Assembly: GCF_011578045.1 (NCBI RefSeq) | Contig: NZ_CP049801.1 | Coordinates: 496,001 to 560,000, forward strand | Direction of reading: 5' to 3' | DNA length: 64,000 nucleotides | Origin: Acinetobacter shaoyimingii | GTDB taxonomy: Bacteria; Pseudomonadota; Gammaproteobacteria; Pseudomonadales; Moraxellaceae | Part shown: positions 39,536 to 49,531 of the stretch, in pieces | Numbering within the stretch: the stretch's first letter is position 1 | How the letters are laid out: every line of letters starts with the position of its first letter | Program-made: the position numbers and the translations under genes | The notes under the pieces: generated by a model | What the model was told of the DNA's origin: nothing | The model's input: only the letters and a program-made list of their open reading frames with translations | Databases searched by the model: none

Positions 39536-41377
39536 TTAGGATGCTATTTTATTCAGTAAGTTTTCTGAAAGTTCACGTTGTTCAGCAGTGTATTGTGCTG
39601 TATTACGACTTAAAAGTTGTTTAGCCGATTCAAAAGCACCGAGCGCAATATAGCGTTCAGCCAGTTGTAAATCTAAAGTTGTTTCATCAATATCATTTAA
39701 ATGTGGGAATGCCAATGCTAATGGGTCATTGATATTTTCAGCTTGTGTTGCAGCTGCTTCCGATTGGGCTGCAAGTTCTGTAATACTGTTTTCTACTGGT
39801 GTTTCAAACTCGATTGAAACAGGGTCAACTGAAGTCGTATCCGTAGACACAGTTTCACTCGAAATCGACTCAGTCGTTGCAACATCGCTTAATGTGCTAC
39901 TGGTAAATGCGAGTGCTGAAGGTTCAATTGATAATGCTTCAGGCTCTATATGGCTGACCACATCAGATGCTGATTCGTTAGGGGTATCTGCGGTATAGGT
40001 TGTCGATGGTGTTTCAAAAGAAAACTCTAGATCTTGCGCTGTGTTTGAATCATCCACCAGCGCTTGTTCAGTTGATGTTTCATGTGTCGTGGCAGAGACA
40101 GCCGCCGAATCTAACGTAAACTCCATACTTGGTTCAAATGCTAATGCTGAATTTTGCGGTTCAGTTTGAACTGTTTCTGCTTGAACGTGATCATTGAGTG
40201 CATCAAATTCTAATTCGTTTGACGCTGATGGTTCGATATCGTTCGCAGGCGTATTAACAGAAGTGTTAGAGTCTTCGAGTTTGAAATTAAACTCAGGTGT
40301 ATCTAAATTGAAATCTAAGCTATTTGATTGCCCATCTTTTGATTCAGTAGCAACGTTTGGAATATCAACATCTAAATCGATTGAGGTATCTGAATCCAGA
40401 GGTGTTGCTTCTGTAATGGTTTTTTCTTCAAATGAAAATTCATCTTCAAGATTGATTGCTGGTTCTTCAACTTCGATTTGCGCAGGCTGACTTAAGTTGA
40501 AATCCAGTGATTGGTTGCTAAATGAAAGTGGTTCTTCTTGGGTCGCAGTTGTTGTATCTTCTGTCGGTTCATTGAGAGTTAATTTTGAATCGTCAAAATC
40601 GAATGATTCAATTTTATTAACGAATACATCTTCATGAGCGTCTTGTTGAGCTTCGACTGGCTCTGGTTCTACAACTTGCTCTACAGGCTTTTGGCTAGCA
40701 GGCGGTGTAGTGTAGAATTCGAAGACTTTTAAATCATCTTTCTCTTCTGGCTCTGAGTTAAAACTTGAATGTAATTCATCGAAAGAATCTTTTCCATTGT
40801 CGATAATCAATGCATCAAAGGCTTTATTTCCTTTTGCAGAATGATCTGACTCAGCTGGCGTTTCTTCAACAAGAGTTTGAACGGGTTGAGGCTCTTCTAC
40901 AATTTCTTCAGGCACATAATTTCTTTGCTTTTCTTCAGCTAGTTCAGCAATGTCATCTAAACCCAGTGAGCGAACATAGTTAAGAAGCTGTTTAATTGCA
41001 AAGTCATCATTTTGTGCTAAATGAATATCGACTAAATACAAATAAAGCTCATGTTGTGAGCTGTCCTGATTCAAAGCCTGATTGATTTTCGCTTCAGCAG
41101 TGTAAAAAGTACGTGCTTTGATGAGTTTTTCAATGCTTTGTTTGAATTTTTCATCGATAGAAGACGGACCATTGGATTGAGTCAATGCATCAGGATCAGA
41201 AGCAGGGGGATTGTTCTGGTCATTACTGGACCCAGGACCATTGCGCTTACTTGCTTTTGCAGCTGCTTTTTTTGAAGTAGTCGTTTTGCTTTTATTGGTA
41301 TCCTTTTTAGACCTGTCTCTTAGCTTAAGAAGAATAAGTACTACAAGTAATACTATAAAAGGAATGACGTACAACAT
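39536..41377 (-). CDS. FimV C-terminal half-like membrane-anchored TPR protein
   Basis: A 613-residue protein with one N-terminal membrane helix (about 2-20), a Lys/Ser-rich linker, a TPR-like region (about 75-140), a long acidic low-complexity stretch with repeated SLDFNL/ALAF units (about 150-550), and the FimV C-terminal domain (LDLQLAERYIALGAFESAKQ). This is the cytoplasmic half of FimV, the polar hub protein linked to type IV pili. AGGGG precedes ATG 41377, so it is translated separately from the upstream N-terminal half 49 bases away. Gene order supports the assignment. Confidence 0.8.
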   Translation of the reverse strand: MLYVIPFIVLLVVLILLKLRDRSKKDTNKSKTTTSKKAAAKASKRNGPGSSNDQNNPPASDPDALTQSNGPSSIDEKFKQSIEKLIKARTFYTAEAKINQALNQDSSQHELYLYLVDIHLAQNDDFAIKQLLNYVRSLGLDDIAELAEEKQRNYVPEEIVEEPQPVQTLVEETPAESDHSAKGNKAFDALIIDNGKDSFDELHSSFNSEPEEKDDLKVFEFYTTPPASQKPVEQVVEPEPVEAQQDAHEDVFVNKIESFDFDDSKLTLNEPTEDTTTATQEEPLSFSNQSLDFNLSQPAQIEVEEPAINLEDEFSFEEKTITEATPLDSDTSIDLDVDIPNVATESKDGQSNSLDFNLDTPEFNFKLEDSNTSVNTPANDIEPSASNELEFDALNDHVQAETVQTEPQNSALAFEPSMEFTLDSAAVSATTHETSTEQALVDDSNTAQDLEFSFETPSTTYTADTPNESASDVVSHIEPEALSIEPSALAFTSSTLSDVATTESISSETVSTDTTSVDPVSIEFETPVENSITELAAQSEAAATQAENINDPLALAFPHLNDIDETTLDLQLAERYIALGAFESAKQLLSRNTAQYTAEQRELSENLLNKIAS

Positions 41378-41426
41378 ATTTTTACCCCTTCATTGACAAC
41401 AATGAAAATTCTTCCCGATGTTAGAT

Positions 41427-42755
41427 TTAATTTGACGGCTTCTTGACTTGATTCTGTTGTTGAAGTTGTTGCTGCAATTGCGCAAGTTTAGCATTCAACA
41501 ATTGAATTCTTTGATCCTTTTGTCTTAAAGTCTGAGTGGATTCGGAAACACTCTTTTGTAATTTAACTGTTTTTTCACGAGCTGTCATAACTTTTGATGA
41601 TAATTCTTGTGTTGTCGAGTTTTGCTGTAGATTTTCTTTAGCAACATTTTGATTTTTTTGGGTATCAGACTCAGCAACCAGACTCATTTCAGCATCATTT
41701 AAGCGGTACTTTGTTTTTTCAGTTGGTTTTTGACTCGATTTAGTCTTTTTAGTCGCTTTTTTTGCAACCGTTTTTTTCGTTTCAGGACGATATCCCGCTG
41801 CTAAGTTTAGCGCAGTCCCTTGGCGAATGCGATTGATATTGCCATTCACAAAAGCATGTTTGTTATTTTCTTGTAATTTTTTCATGACTTCAGGGACACT
41901 TTGATTGGTTTGCGTTGCAATACGTGATGCAATTTTCCAAAGTGATTCATTGGCTTGGACAATGTGTCGCTGATTTTGATCAGACTTTGCTGCTTTAGGG
42001 GCTGTTTTTTTTGGCTCAGTCGTTGCAACATTTTGACTGCCGACTACTGGCGCAACTTTGACTGGTTCTACAGGTGCTGCTGGTGTCGTAGCTTGAACAT
42101 TCGAACTAGGCGGTTTATCACTCGGTCGAACGGTCACGGTTGTTGTGGTATAGGTAGTCGAATCAGTTTTAATATTAGGTACAATACTTACCGCAACAGG
42201 AGCCTCCAAACTGGAGCTATTCATATCATTGAATGCCGGTGGAGTTGGCATTTCATATTGAGTACTGGTCGGTAAGTTAAGGTCAATGTCTTTTTCACTG
42301 ACAATCATTTGCGGTACAAGTGGTGTTTCATTAACAACCAAATCTGGGACAAAAGGCTCAACAGCAGTATTGGCTTGACGTGTTAATGGTGTTTTAACCT
42401 GATGAACGTGGGTCGCATCACCTTCGCGCACTTTAATCAGTACATTCAGTTCTTTGTCATGAATAGGGCGTGTAGACGTAATGACAATGACGCCTGTGCC
42501 ATTACCCGAACGACGTGTATAAAAGTTCAAATGACCTGGTGGTTGATGTGACAACCCAGAACTCAATAGTTCTTGTGCACCAGCTAAACTCGCTTCAATG
42601 GGCGCATTCGCGTTTGCATTTCTGAATTTAATTTCAGCGTAAAGTAAGTCCCCTGAACCTGATTGAATTTGAACAGGTTCGAACGTTATAGCATGTATGG
42701 TCTGTGTAGACAGAACAGTTAAAATGGCAATTTTTAATTTGTTATATATAGTCAT
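41427..42755 (-). CDS. FimV N-terminal half-like LysM protein
   Basis: A 442-residue secreted protein. MTIYNKLKIAILTVL begins a signal peptide ending near IHA. The mature N-terminal domain reads FEPVQIQSGSGDLLYAEIKF, as in FimV. A LysM peptidoglycan-binding motif lies at about 275-335 (HIVQANESLWKIASRI...GTALNL), and a coiled coil (about 390-435) ends the protein. It stops before the membrane helix, which is encoded by the next gene. Start 42755 is chosen for the signal peptide; an ATG 15 codons upstream is less likely. asd lies upstream. Confidence 0.82.
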   Translation of the reverse strand: MTIYNKLKIAILTVLSTQTIHAITFEPVQIQSGSGDLLYAEIKFRNANANAPIEASLAGAQELLSSGLSHQPPGHLNFYTRRSGNGTGVIVITSTRPIHDKELNVLIKVREGDATHVHQVKTPLTRQANTAVEPFVPDLVVNETPLVPQMIVSEKDIDLNLPTSTQYEMPTPPAFNDMNSSSLEAPVAVSIVPNIKTDSTTYTTTTVTVRPSDKPPSSNVQATTPAAPVEPVKVAPVVGSQNVATTEPKKTAPKAAKSDQNQRHIVQANESLWKIASRIATQTNQSVPEVMKKLQENNKHAFVNGNINRIRQGTALNLAAGYRPETKKTVAKKATKKTKSSQKPTEKTKYRLNDAEMSLVAESDTQKNQNVAKENLQQNSTTQELSSKVMTAREKTVKLQKSVSESTQTLRQKDQRIQLLNAKLAQLQQQLQQQNQVKKPSN

Positions 42756-42846
42756 CTCGGTCCGTTGTTCCGACAGAATATTAGCAATCAGGTTATACAA
42801 TACTCAGTTGTTATAGAAATGTAAATTTTTAACAGTATGATTACAC

Positions 42847-42876
42847 AAAAAAGCTGATCCTAAGATCAGCTTTTTA
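42847..42876 (-). terminator. Terminator of asd
   Basis: AAAAGCTGATC / GATCAGCTTTT with a short loop and T-runs on both sides, just downstream of the asd stop, ahead of the FimV genes. Confidence 0.85.
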
Positions 42877-42903
42877 CTGGTAAAAATCTAAATTTTTATA
42901 AAA

Positions 42904-44022
42904 TTAGGCGTTTTTATAATCGACTAAAATACGTAACATACGACGGAGTGGCTCTGCGGCACCCCAAAGAAGTTGGTCACCTACGGTAAATGCACCAAGA
43001 TATTCTTTACCCATGTTCATCTTACGTAAACGACCCACTGGAACAGTCAACGTACCTGTGACAGCAACTGGAGTCAGATCAGTCATTGAAGCTTCACGTG
43101 TATTGGGTACCACTTTCGCCCACTGGCTTGATTGACGAATCATGTCCTCAATTTCATTTAAAGGCACATCTTTCTTCAATTTCAATGTGATCGCTTGTGA
43201 GTGACAACGCATTGCGCCAATACGTACACAGTGACCATCAATTGGAACGATTTGCTGGTTACCTAGGATCTTGTTGGTTTCAACTTGACCTTTCCATTCT
43301 TCTTTCGATTGACCGCTCTCTAACTGTTTGTCGATATACGGAATCAAAGAACCTGCTAAAGGCACGCCAAAGTTGGCAGATGGGAAACCTTCACCACGTT
43401 GAAGTGATGCAATTTTAGAGTCAATGTCTAAAATTGGAGATTTAGGATCGTCTAACAAATCTTTCGTGTTGTTGTACAAGTAACCCATACCAGTAATCAG
43501 CTCACGCATATTTTGTGCGCCAGCACCTGATGCAGCTTGGTAGGTCATCGAAGTTGCCCATTCAACCAAATTGTTTTGGAAGAGTGAACCTAAGCCCATC
43601 AACATCAGTGAAACAGTACAGTTACCGCCTACGAAAGTTTTTGTGCCTTTTACAAGCGCATCTTTGATCACATTCATGTTCACTGGATCAAGGACAATAA
43701 TTGCTTCATCATCCATACGCAATGTAGATGCAGCGTCAATCCAATAACCATTCCAACCTTCAGCTTTCAGTTTTGGAAAAACTTCAGAGGTGTAATCGCC
43801 ACCTTGGCAGGTAATAATGACATCCATTTGCTTCAGACTGGTAATGTCTGATGCATCCATAAGTGCTGGGGCGGTCTTTCCGCCAAACGCAGGCGCTTCA
43901 CCACCTGCATTACTGGTAGAAAAATAGAATGGCTCAATATGAGCGAAATCATTCTCTTCAACCATACGTTGCATAAGGACGGAACCAACCATCCCGCGCC
44001 AACCGACCAGACCTACTTTCAT
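42904..44022 (-). CDS. asd: Aspartate-semialdehyde dehydrogenase
   Basis: A 372-residue enzyme of lysine, threonine and methionine synthesis, reducing aspartyl phosphate with [21 protein letters not shown] is the typical start with the nucleotide loop. The catalytic Cys lies in [10 protein letters not shown] (about 133-142), and the acid/base His in [15 protein letters not shown] 44022 is chosen on this basis. It is encoded upstream of the fimV genes, an order seen in Pseudomonas. Confidence 0.96.
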   Translation of the reverse strand: MKVGLVGWRGMVGSVLMQRMVEENDFAHIEPFYFSTSNAGGEAPAFGGKTAPALMDASDITSLKQMDVIITCQGGDYTSEVFPKLKAEGWNGYWIDAASTLRMDDEAIIVLDPVNMNVIKDALVKGTKTFVGGNCTVSLMLMGLGSLFQNNLVEWATSMTYQAASGAGAQNMRELITGMGYLYNNTKDLLDDPKSPILDIDSKIASLQRGEGFPSANFGVPLAGSLIPYIDKQLESGQSKEEWKGQVETNKILGNQQIVPIDGHCVRIGAMRCHSQAITLKLKKDVPLNEIEDMIRQSSQWAKVVPNTREASMTDLTPVAVTGTLTVPVGRLRKMNMGKEYLGAFTVGDQLLWGAAEPLRRMLRILVDYKNA

Positions 44023-44206
44023 GTCACTTTGCCTCGGTGCGTTAAAAATTAAAAGGGGGTTTGAGTGTACCAAACAGACTTATAACTGCAAGTAGGTACA
44101 CAATGAAAACAGCAAATATATTGTGCAATATATCTTGTTTATGTTACATGCAAAACTGATATAAATTTATGAATCAACAAAAAATTAAGAATAAAAGAGC
44201 ACGCAT

Positions 44207-45328
44207 ATGATATGGATCGAAATATTAGCAGTTGTTGTTATTTGGTTAAGTTTTTGGTCACTGATTCCACGCGATGAATGGTGGTTTCGTGGCACAGATT
44301 TTCCTCGCTTACAAATCCTAGCTTTGGGAATAATTGCCTTAATTTTAATGTTGTTATGGCAGACTCCTTGGGATTTAACCCGTGAAGTGATTTTAGTTCT
44401 GCTCATCGCAGCTTTGGCTTATCAATTGAAAATGGTGTTGCCATATACCGTGATTTGGAAAAAACAGGTCAAACAAGTACGTGAAGATCAGATGGATCCA
44501 GACAAACAAATTTCATTGATTGTATCGAACGTACTCACGCCGAATGATCAATACCATTTGCTCATCGAACAAATTGAAACGTTACAGCCTGATTTAGTGC
44601 TCACATTGGAATCTGATCAGACTTGGCAAAATGAACTGTCAGTCATCGAAAAGGATTATCCATATCGCGTTCCAGTGCCTCTAGACAATCTTTACGGCAT
44701 GCATTTGTATAGCAAACTGAAACTGTCTGATACTGAAGTTAAATTTATTCTGAGTAATGAAATTCCTTCGATTCATACCACGGTTACATTACGTTCAGGT
44801 CAACCTGTGCAGTTGTATTGTCTGCATCCAAAGCCACCAAGTCCAACGGAAGCCAAAGATTCGACTTTGCGTGATGCTGAACTTTTAATTGTCGGTGATC
44901 AAATTAAAGATTTGGATGAAAGCTGTATTGTGATGGGCGATTTAAACGATGTGGCGTGGTCAAGAACGACACGATTATTTCAGCGCATTAGTGGTTTGCT
45001 TGACCCTCGTGTAGGGCGTCATTATGTCAATACCTTTCATGCCGATTACTCATTGCTGCGTTGGTCGCTCGATCATGTATTTCACAGTACTGACTTTGCA
45101 TTGGTGAAAATGGAGCGACTTCCTCATGTCGGTTCAGATCATTTTCCAGTTTATGTGATTTTGCAAACAGGGCGTGTTTTTGAACAGGTTCAGGAGGAAC
45201 TTGAACAGACTGAGGCAGATGAACAAGAGGCGCAAGCAGCGATTCAAGACGGTATCGAAAAAGCAGAAAAAGAGGAAAAACAAGTGACCGATGAGATTGC
45301 TCAAGATTATAAACAGGAGATGAAGTAA
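44207..45328 (+). CDS. Membrane-anchored endonuclease/exonuclease/phosphatase family protein
   Basis: A 373-residue protein with two to three N-terminal membrane segments (about 1-22, 36-52 and 58-80), then an EEP domain (about 100-325). LVLTLESDQTW carries the metal-binding Glu, VMGDLNDVAW the Asp/Asn pair (about 244-253), and VGSDHFPVYV the final Asp-His (about 304-313). The tail is a charged Glu/Gln/Lys helix of about 45 residues. Substrate unknown: nuclease or phosphodiesterase of nucleotides or lipids. Confidence 0.82.
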   Translation: MIWIEILAVVVIWLSFWSLIPRDEWWFRGTDFPRLQILALGIIALILMLLWQTPWDLTREVILVLLIAALAYQLKMVLPYTVIWKKQVKQVREDQMDPDKQISLIVSNVLTPNDQYHLLIEQIETLQPDLVLTLESDQTWQNELSVIEKDYPYRVPVPLDNLYGMHLYSKLKLSDTEVKFILSNEIPSIHTTVTLRSGQPVQLYCLHPKPPSPTEAKDSTLRDAELLIVGDQIKDLDESCIVMGDLNDVAWSRTTRLFQRISGLLDPRVGRHYVNTFHADYSLLRWSLDHVFHSTDFALVKMERLPHVGSDHFPVYVILQTGRVFEQVQEELEQTEADEQEAQAAIQDGIEKAEKEEKQVTDEIAQDYKQEMK

Positions 45329-45866
45329 ATCTTATTACACAGTGTAACATTATTTACAAAACTCTCGTGAGCCATGTCTTACAAGGATTTAAGTCTTAAA
45401 CGAATGGTCAATAAAGTTGCTTCAGGGTAATCTTAGTTCATCAGCACATGGAGCGGGAATGGAATATCCCAACTACGGAAGACGAAGCTGATGGATGAAA
45501 TCATGGATATGATGATGGTAAGGAAAACCATAATAAAATAAAAACAATGTTTTTTGAAAAGCACAACCTCATAAGCCCGAGTTTTTACAGGATGTAGAGC
45601 TCGGGCTTAAACTTATCTATAACTCCATAATTATTTATCTGCAAAATTATTTATCTGCAAATTTTTTACTTCTGTTTAGCTACATTTTGACTCTTCAATC
45701 ATCTGCACATCATTGTATTTACTTTATGATCAGTACTCTTATCTTTAAAAAATAACAGACTCTAAAGAACTTGAAATAATCTTTTGCAAAATAACCGAAT
45801 AAAACCTACGTCATGCTGTGCAATTTAAGTTTAGATTTTAAAGTTCACTCTTGATCAAATTTGCAT
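45329..45866. other. Intergenic region with hairpin and tandem repeat
   Basis: No convincing gene in 538 bases. A 9-bp stem AAGCCCGAG / CTCGGGCTT (45573-45581 and 45600-45608) with an 18-base loop lacks a T-run. Two perfect 16-base tandem units occupy 45629-45660. An unrecognised small RNA cannot be excluded. Confidence 0.45.
45629..45660. repeat. Perfect 16-bp tandem repeat (two units)
   Basis: AATTATTTATCTGCAA occurs twice directly in tandem (45629-45644, 45645-45660). It is likely slippage, or possibly paired regulatory sites. Confidence 0.8.
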
Positions 45867-46184
45867 ATGTATTTATCTGCCTTTCAGCAATTCAAAACAT
45901 CTATCGTCAGCTTTACAGGGCTTGAACGCGATGCTTTGCACATTTATGCAGGGCTTGCTGTTTTCTTATTGATTGCTTTGTTACATGGGCGTCAACTTAA
46001 ATCCATTTATGCTTTATTGGCTGTGTTTGGAGTTGCCATTGGCGCAGAACTTTTAGATGCCCGCGATGACTTGATTCATTATGGGTATTGGCGTTATGGA
46101 GCAAGCGTGCATGATATGATCAACACCATTTTTTGGCCAACTGTGATTTGGTTGAGTGCAAAATTCAAGATGTGGAAAAAGTAG
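45867..46184 (+). CDS. Small integral membrane protein of unknown function
   Basis: A 105-residue protein with about three hydrophobic segments (about 25-40, 47-63 and 87-98), between them HGRQLKS and ELLDARDDLIHYGYWRYG. The end DMINTIFWPTVIW recalls the D.xxNT pattern of VanZ-like small membrane proteins, but that is only suggestive. ATG 45867 is used; TTG two codons earlier is possible. Neither start has a clear ribosome site. Confidence 0.6.
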   Translation: MYLSAFQQFKTSIVSFTGLERDALHIYAGLAVFLLIALLHGRQLKSIYALLAVFGVAIGAELLDARDDLIHYGYWRYGASVHDMINTIFWPTVIWLSAKFKMWKK

Positions 46185-46318
46185 TTTTTGATTGAAATAT
46201 TGACTTTTCTATTATGTTTTTTTTATTTTTTATGCGTTGCTTGATCAAGCATGGAATCCATAAAAAAGTGGAACAATGCCAGCATTATTCCACTTCAAAT
46301 ATATTCAAGATATAAAGA

Positions 46319-47620
46319 TTATTTGCGACTGACACGCCAAATTATATTTCCAACATCATCTGCAATAATCAGCGCACCAGATTTATCCTGAGTTAAACCA
46401 ACAGGCGCACCATAAAGTTTGCTTTCATCATCAGAATAAAAACCTGTGACGATAGGTTGAGGTTTACCTTCAGGTTGACCATTTTTAAAGGGAATATAGA
46501 CCACATCATAGCCATTTAAAGGGGAGCGATCCCAACTGCCATGATTGCTGACAAATACGCCGCCTTGATACTGTGACGGTAGATTTTGACCTGTATAGAA
46601 CCATAAACCCAAAGGCGCAACATGCGAGCCGAGCGCATAGTCAGGTTTAATGGCTTTTGCGACTAAATCGGGACGTTGTTTCTTGATGCGATGATCCAGA
46701 TGTTGACCATAATAACTATACGGCCAACCATAAAAGCCACCATCTTGTACGGATGTTAAATAGTCTGGAACTAAACTGGCGCCAATTTCATCACGTTCAT
46801 TGACCACGGCCCAAACCTTTCCTGTATCTGGTTGAATTTGTAATCCAGTTGGATTACGTATGCCACTGGCATAAATTCGACTAGCTCCTGTGGTTGCATC
46901 TACCTCAAGGACAGTCGCACGGCGGTATTCGATCTCTAAGCCATTTTCACCAATGTTGCTATTTGAGCCTACACCTACATAAAGTTTTGTTCCATCTGGA
47001 CTGGCAACCATCGATTTTGTCCAGTGGTGATTGACTGTGTCTGGTAAATCGGCAAATTCAGTACCTTTGTCGGTAATTTGCGTTTGTCCAACTTTGTATG
47101 GATAGCGCATGATGTTATTGGTATTTGCTACGAAAAGTTGATTACCGATCAGTTGAACGCCAAATGGCGAGTGTAAATCTTTCAGTAGAATGTATTGATC
47201 CCATTTTCCTGAAGCATTTTCACGTAGCAAAGTGATGCGATTACCACCTTTTGCAGCTTTACCGGATTTTCCTTTCACCATAGATGCAATCAATTGTTTC
47301 GGTGTAGTCGTGGCTTCTTCACCTGGACCATTGGACTCGACCACTAAAATATCACCATTTGGCAATGTGTAGACTTGGCGAGGGTGCAGTAAACCTTCAG
47401 CAATTCTTTCGATTTTTAAGCCTTCGGCAACTTTGGGTGAAGCGTCTTTCGCCCATCCTGCATAGCTTGGCACCTGCATCGGTGGGATGAGGAAATCTTG
47501 AGCTTTAGGCAGCTCTGGATTTGGACCGACTTGCACATCATTGCTGAGTGGCTTGTCATTGTTACATGCAATAAGCGCCAATGAGGTCAAGATCATGAGC
47601 GAGATATTTTTCATTTTCAT
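46319..47620 (-). CDS. PQQ-dependent sugar (sorbosone-type) dehydrogenase-like lipoprotein
   Basis: A 433-residue six-bladed propeller protein of the soluble glucose/sorbosone dehydrogenase family. It starts with a lipoprotein signal with lipobox LIAC. Landmarks are LPNGDILVVESNGPGEE (about 85-101), SGIRNPTGLQ (about 264-273), WAVVNERDEIG (about 282-292), GGFYGWPYSYYGQ and FVSNHGSWDRSPLNGY. Such enzymes oxidise sugars in the periplasm with PQQ; no PQQ synthesis genes are nearby. It overlaps functionally with the DUF2231 gene 12 bases upstream. Confidence 0.85.
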   Translation of the reverse strand: MKMKNISLMILTSLALIACNNDKPLSNDVQVGPNPELPKAQDFLIPPMQVPSYAGWAKDASPKVAEGLKIERIAEGLLHPRQVYTLPNGDILVVESNGPGEEATTTPKQLIASMVKGKSGKAAKGGNRITLLRENASGKWDQYILLKDLHSPFGVQLIGNQLFVANTNNIMRYPYKVGQTQITDKGTEFADLPDTVNHHWTKSMVASPDGTKLYVGVGSNSNIGENGLEIEYRRATVLEVDATTGASRIYASGIRNPTGLQIQPDTGKVWAVVNERDEIGASLVPDYLTSVQDGGFYGWPYSYYGQHLDHRIKKQRPDLVAKAIKPDYALGSHVAPLGLWFYTGQNLPSQYQGGVFVSNHGSWDRSPLNGYDVVYIPFKNGQPEGKPQPIVTGFYSDDESKLYGAPVGLTQDKSGALIIADDVGNIIWRVSRK

Positions 47621-47632
47621 TGTATTGACCTC

Positions 47633-48061
47633 TTAAAGTTTATGATTGTTTTCAAACGCTTTTGCAATATATGCAATCGCAACCAGAACTACAGTTAGAA
47701 TCGACAACAAAACACCTGAAGATGCTGTGGCATAGGCATCACGACTATGCACAAATGAATTTAAAATGGCTGCCAAAATACCGAAACCATAAAACCAGAA
47801 TCCAATCAGGCTCACTTTGTTGCGAGCGTGTCCACCTGTAGACCATACAAAATAAAGGTTGATCAACCGTGGAATAATGGCAATCACTAAACCTATGGCA
47901 ATGCACCATGCGGCAGATTTACTCCAGAGCATTTCAGCTGTTTTAAAATAAATGATGTCGAAAATCAGACCTGCCACCAAAAAGCCAAATGGCATGGCAT
48001 CGAGCAGATAATAAATGGCCATCAGAATTTTGGGGCGAATCGGGTAGTTGTAATTTTCCAT
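47633..48061 (-). CDS. DUF2231 family membrane protein
   Basis: A 142-residue protein with four hydrophobic helices. YYLLDAMPFGFLVAGLIFDIIY, then helices at about 47-70, 84-103 and 114-134, follows the DUF2231 plan. The pairing with a PQQ-dependent sugar dehydrogenase lipoprotein 12 bases downstream, on the same strand, suggests one transcript and perhaps an electron-transfer or anchor role. This role is inference. Confidence 0.75.
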   Translation of the reverse strand: MENYNYPIRPKILMAIYYLLDAMPFGFLVAGLIFDIIYFKTAEMLWSKSAAWCIAIGLVIAIIPRLINLYFVWSTGGHARNKVSLIGFWFYGFGILAAILNSFVHSRDAYATASSGVLLSILTVVLVAIAYIAKAFENNHKL

Positions 48062-48444
48062 AATTATCCTTCACTATTTTTCTGATTAAGTGTGTTTGTA
48101 TTTCAGTATCTTGAATGTGATCAAATGAACAATTGCGATGATCTTTATTAAAATTCGAAAGTACTTATGTGTGATAGCCAAGTATTTCAAAATGAATTGA
48201 AGCAGCTGGTCTATCATCACGCTAGCAAAAAAAGAGTAAATTTCAGTATAGGTTTAGTTATGTTTTAAAGGAAAAATAACAGAATTGATAAAGGCGCTTG
48301 GGCGACAATATATTGAAAAATGAATGATAAAATCAGATCACATGTCATTTTTTACAGAGATAAGATTTGAGCATATAACGTGTACCGATCATTAGGCTCA
48401 AAAATCGGTACAGGGTACAGTAGGGTAAAAAATAACTCTAAAAA
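48062..48444. other. Intergenic region with one inverted repeat
   Basis: No gene seen in 383 bases. An inverted repeat GTACCGAT / ATCGGTAC (48382-48389 and 48404-48411) lies 40 bases beyond the LpxL-type stop. It may be a weak terminator without a clear T-run, or an operator. Confidence 0.4.
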
Positions 48445-49380
48445 TTAATAAATTTTGTCATAGCCTTCAGGGCGTGTTTTAAAGCGACGATGGAACCACA
48501 TGTATTGAGTTGGCGCAATGCGAAGCTGATTTTCAATGATTTTATTCACCCGTGTTGCATCAGCCAGTTCATCATCACTTGGCATGTTATCTAAAGCTGG
48601 TTCAATCAAAATATGGTATTTCGGATTGCGAACATCACCATGACGATAAAAATACAAAGGAATGGCGTGTGCTTTGGTCATTTTTAATAAACGACGATGC
48701 GCTGTGACGGTCGCTGCAGGTGTCCCAAAAAAAGGCGCCATCACCCCTTGTTTTAAGCCAAAATCTTGGTCTGGACTATACCAAATCGGACGCCCTTCTT
48801 TTAGGTGACGAATTAAGCCACGCATATCATCGTGATCAATTTGATGGGTGTAGATGGTGGCACGACAGCGGTAAATCAACATGTCTAATAGCGGATTGTT
48901 TTGCGGACGATAGACCACGTCTGGATCAAAATATTGGGCACAGGCATAACCACCCGCATCGAGTAGGGTTGAATGCGTACCTAAAAGCAATGCACCTTTA
49001 CCTTCAGCTTTTGCTTTTTGAATATGCTCTAAACCTTCAATGCTGACACGACCAGCAAACCATTTTGGGCAGTACCAAGCGTTTAAGGTTTCAAAAACAC
49101 CAAGCATTTGATCAATAAACACTTGTTTAGCATTTTCCTGAACCTGCTCAGGTGTCCATTCTGGGAAACAGACTTCCAGATTACGCAAAGTGGTTTTACG
49201 ACGTGATTTCATTGATTTAAAAGCAAGTTCACCTAAACATTGAGCTAAACGATGCTGAATGAACCACGGTAAAATGGCTAAAATCATGAGGAAAATGATG
49301 CCTATCCAAATACCCCAATATTTTGGCAATAAAAAGGACCATTGAAATTCACCGGGAGTGTAGGCAGTTTTTTTACTCAT
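48445..49380 (-). CDS. LpxL-type lipid A biosynthesis acyltransferase
   Basis: A 311-residue inner-membrane acyltransferase of the HtrB/LpxL family that adds a secondary acyl chain to Kdo2-lipid A precursors. An N-terminal membrane anchor lies at about 24-40. The catalytic H-x4-D motif is HSTLLD (about 140-145). IWYSPDQDFG (about 210-219) and the C-terminal YMWFHRRFKTRPEG are near-identical in style to E. coli LpxL. Whether it acts as LpxL or LpxM cannot be decided. It stands alone, divergent from the next gene. Confidence 0.85.
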   Translation of the reverse strand: MSKKTAYTPGEFQWSFLLPKYWGIWIGIIFLMILAILPWFIQHRLAQCLGELAFKSMKSRRKTTLRNLEVCFPEWTPEQVQENAKQVFIDQMLGVFETLNAWYCPKWFAGRVSIEGLEHIQKAKAEGKGALLLGTHSTLLDAGGYACAQYFDPDVVYRPQNNPLLDMLIYRCRATIYTHQIDHDDMRGLIRHLKEGRPIWYSPDQDFGLKQGVMAPFFGTPAATVTAHRRLLKMTKAHAIPLYFYRHGDVRNPKYHILIEPALDNMPSDDELADATRVNKIIENQLRIAPTQYMWFHRRFKTRPEGYDKIY

Positions 49381-49531
49381 AACGTGGAAATGAAGATAAA
49401 GAAGAGAGGGAGTTTAACATGCTCGACGTGCATTGCATAAAGCCTCCTTTAAATGCTTGATCATCACTTTATTTTGAGCTTAAGTATTCTGCGTTTAAAC
49501 TACACCTGAGATGATCCATTTAGGACCAATG

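Noticed and set aside
41378..41426. Frameshift joining the two FimV halves into one broken gene
   Set aside because: The gap contains stops in frame, and the downstream half has its own ribosome site and ATG, so two separate genes fit better than a pseudogene or sequencing slip.
45573..45608. Terminator in the gap after the EEP-domain gene
   Set aside because: The stem is good but the 18-base loop and missing T-run do not fit a Rho-independent terminator; it is recorded only as a hairpin in the intergenic entry.
48382..48411. Inverted repeat GTACCGAT/ATCGGTAC as a palindromic operator
   Set aside because: It is far from any start codon and downstream of the LpxL-type gene; a weak terminator or chance are equally likely, so no regulator is proposed.
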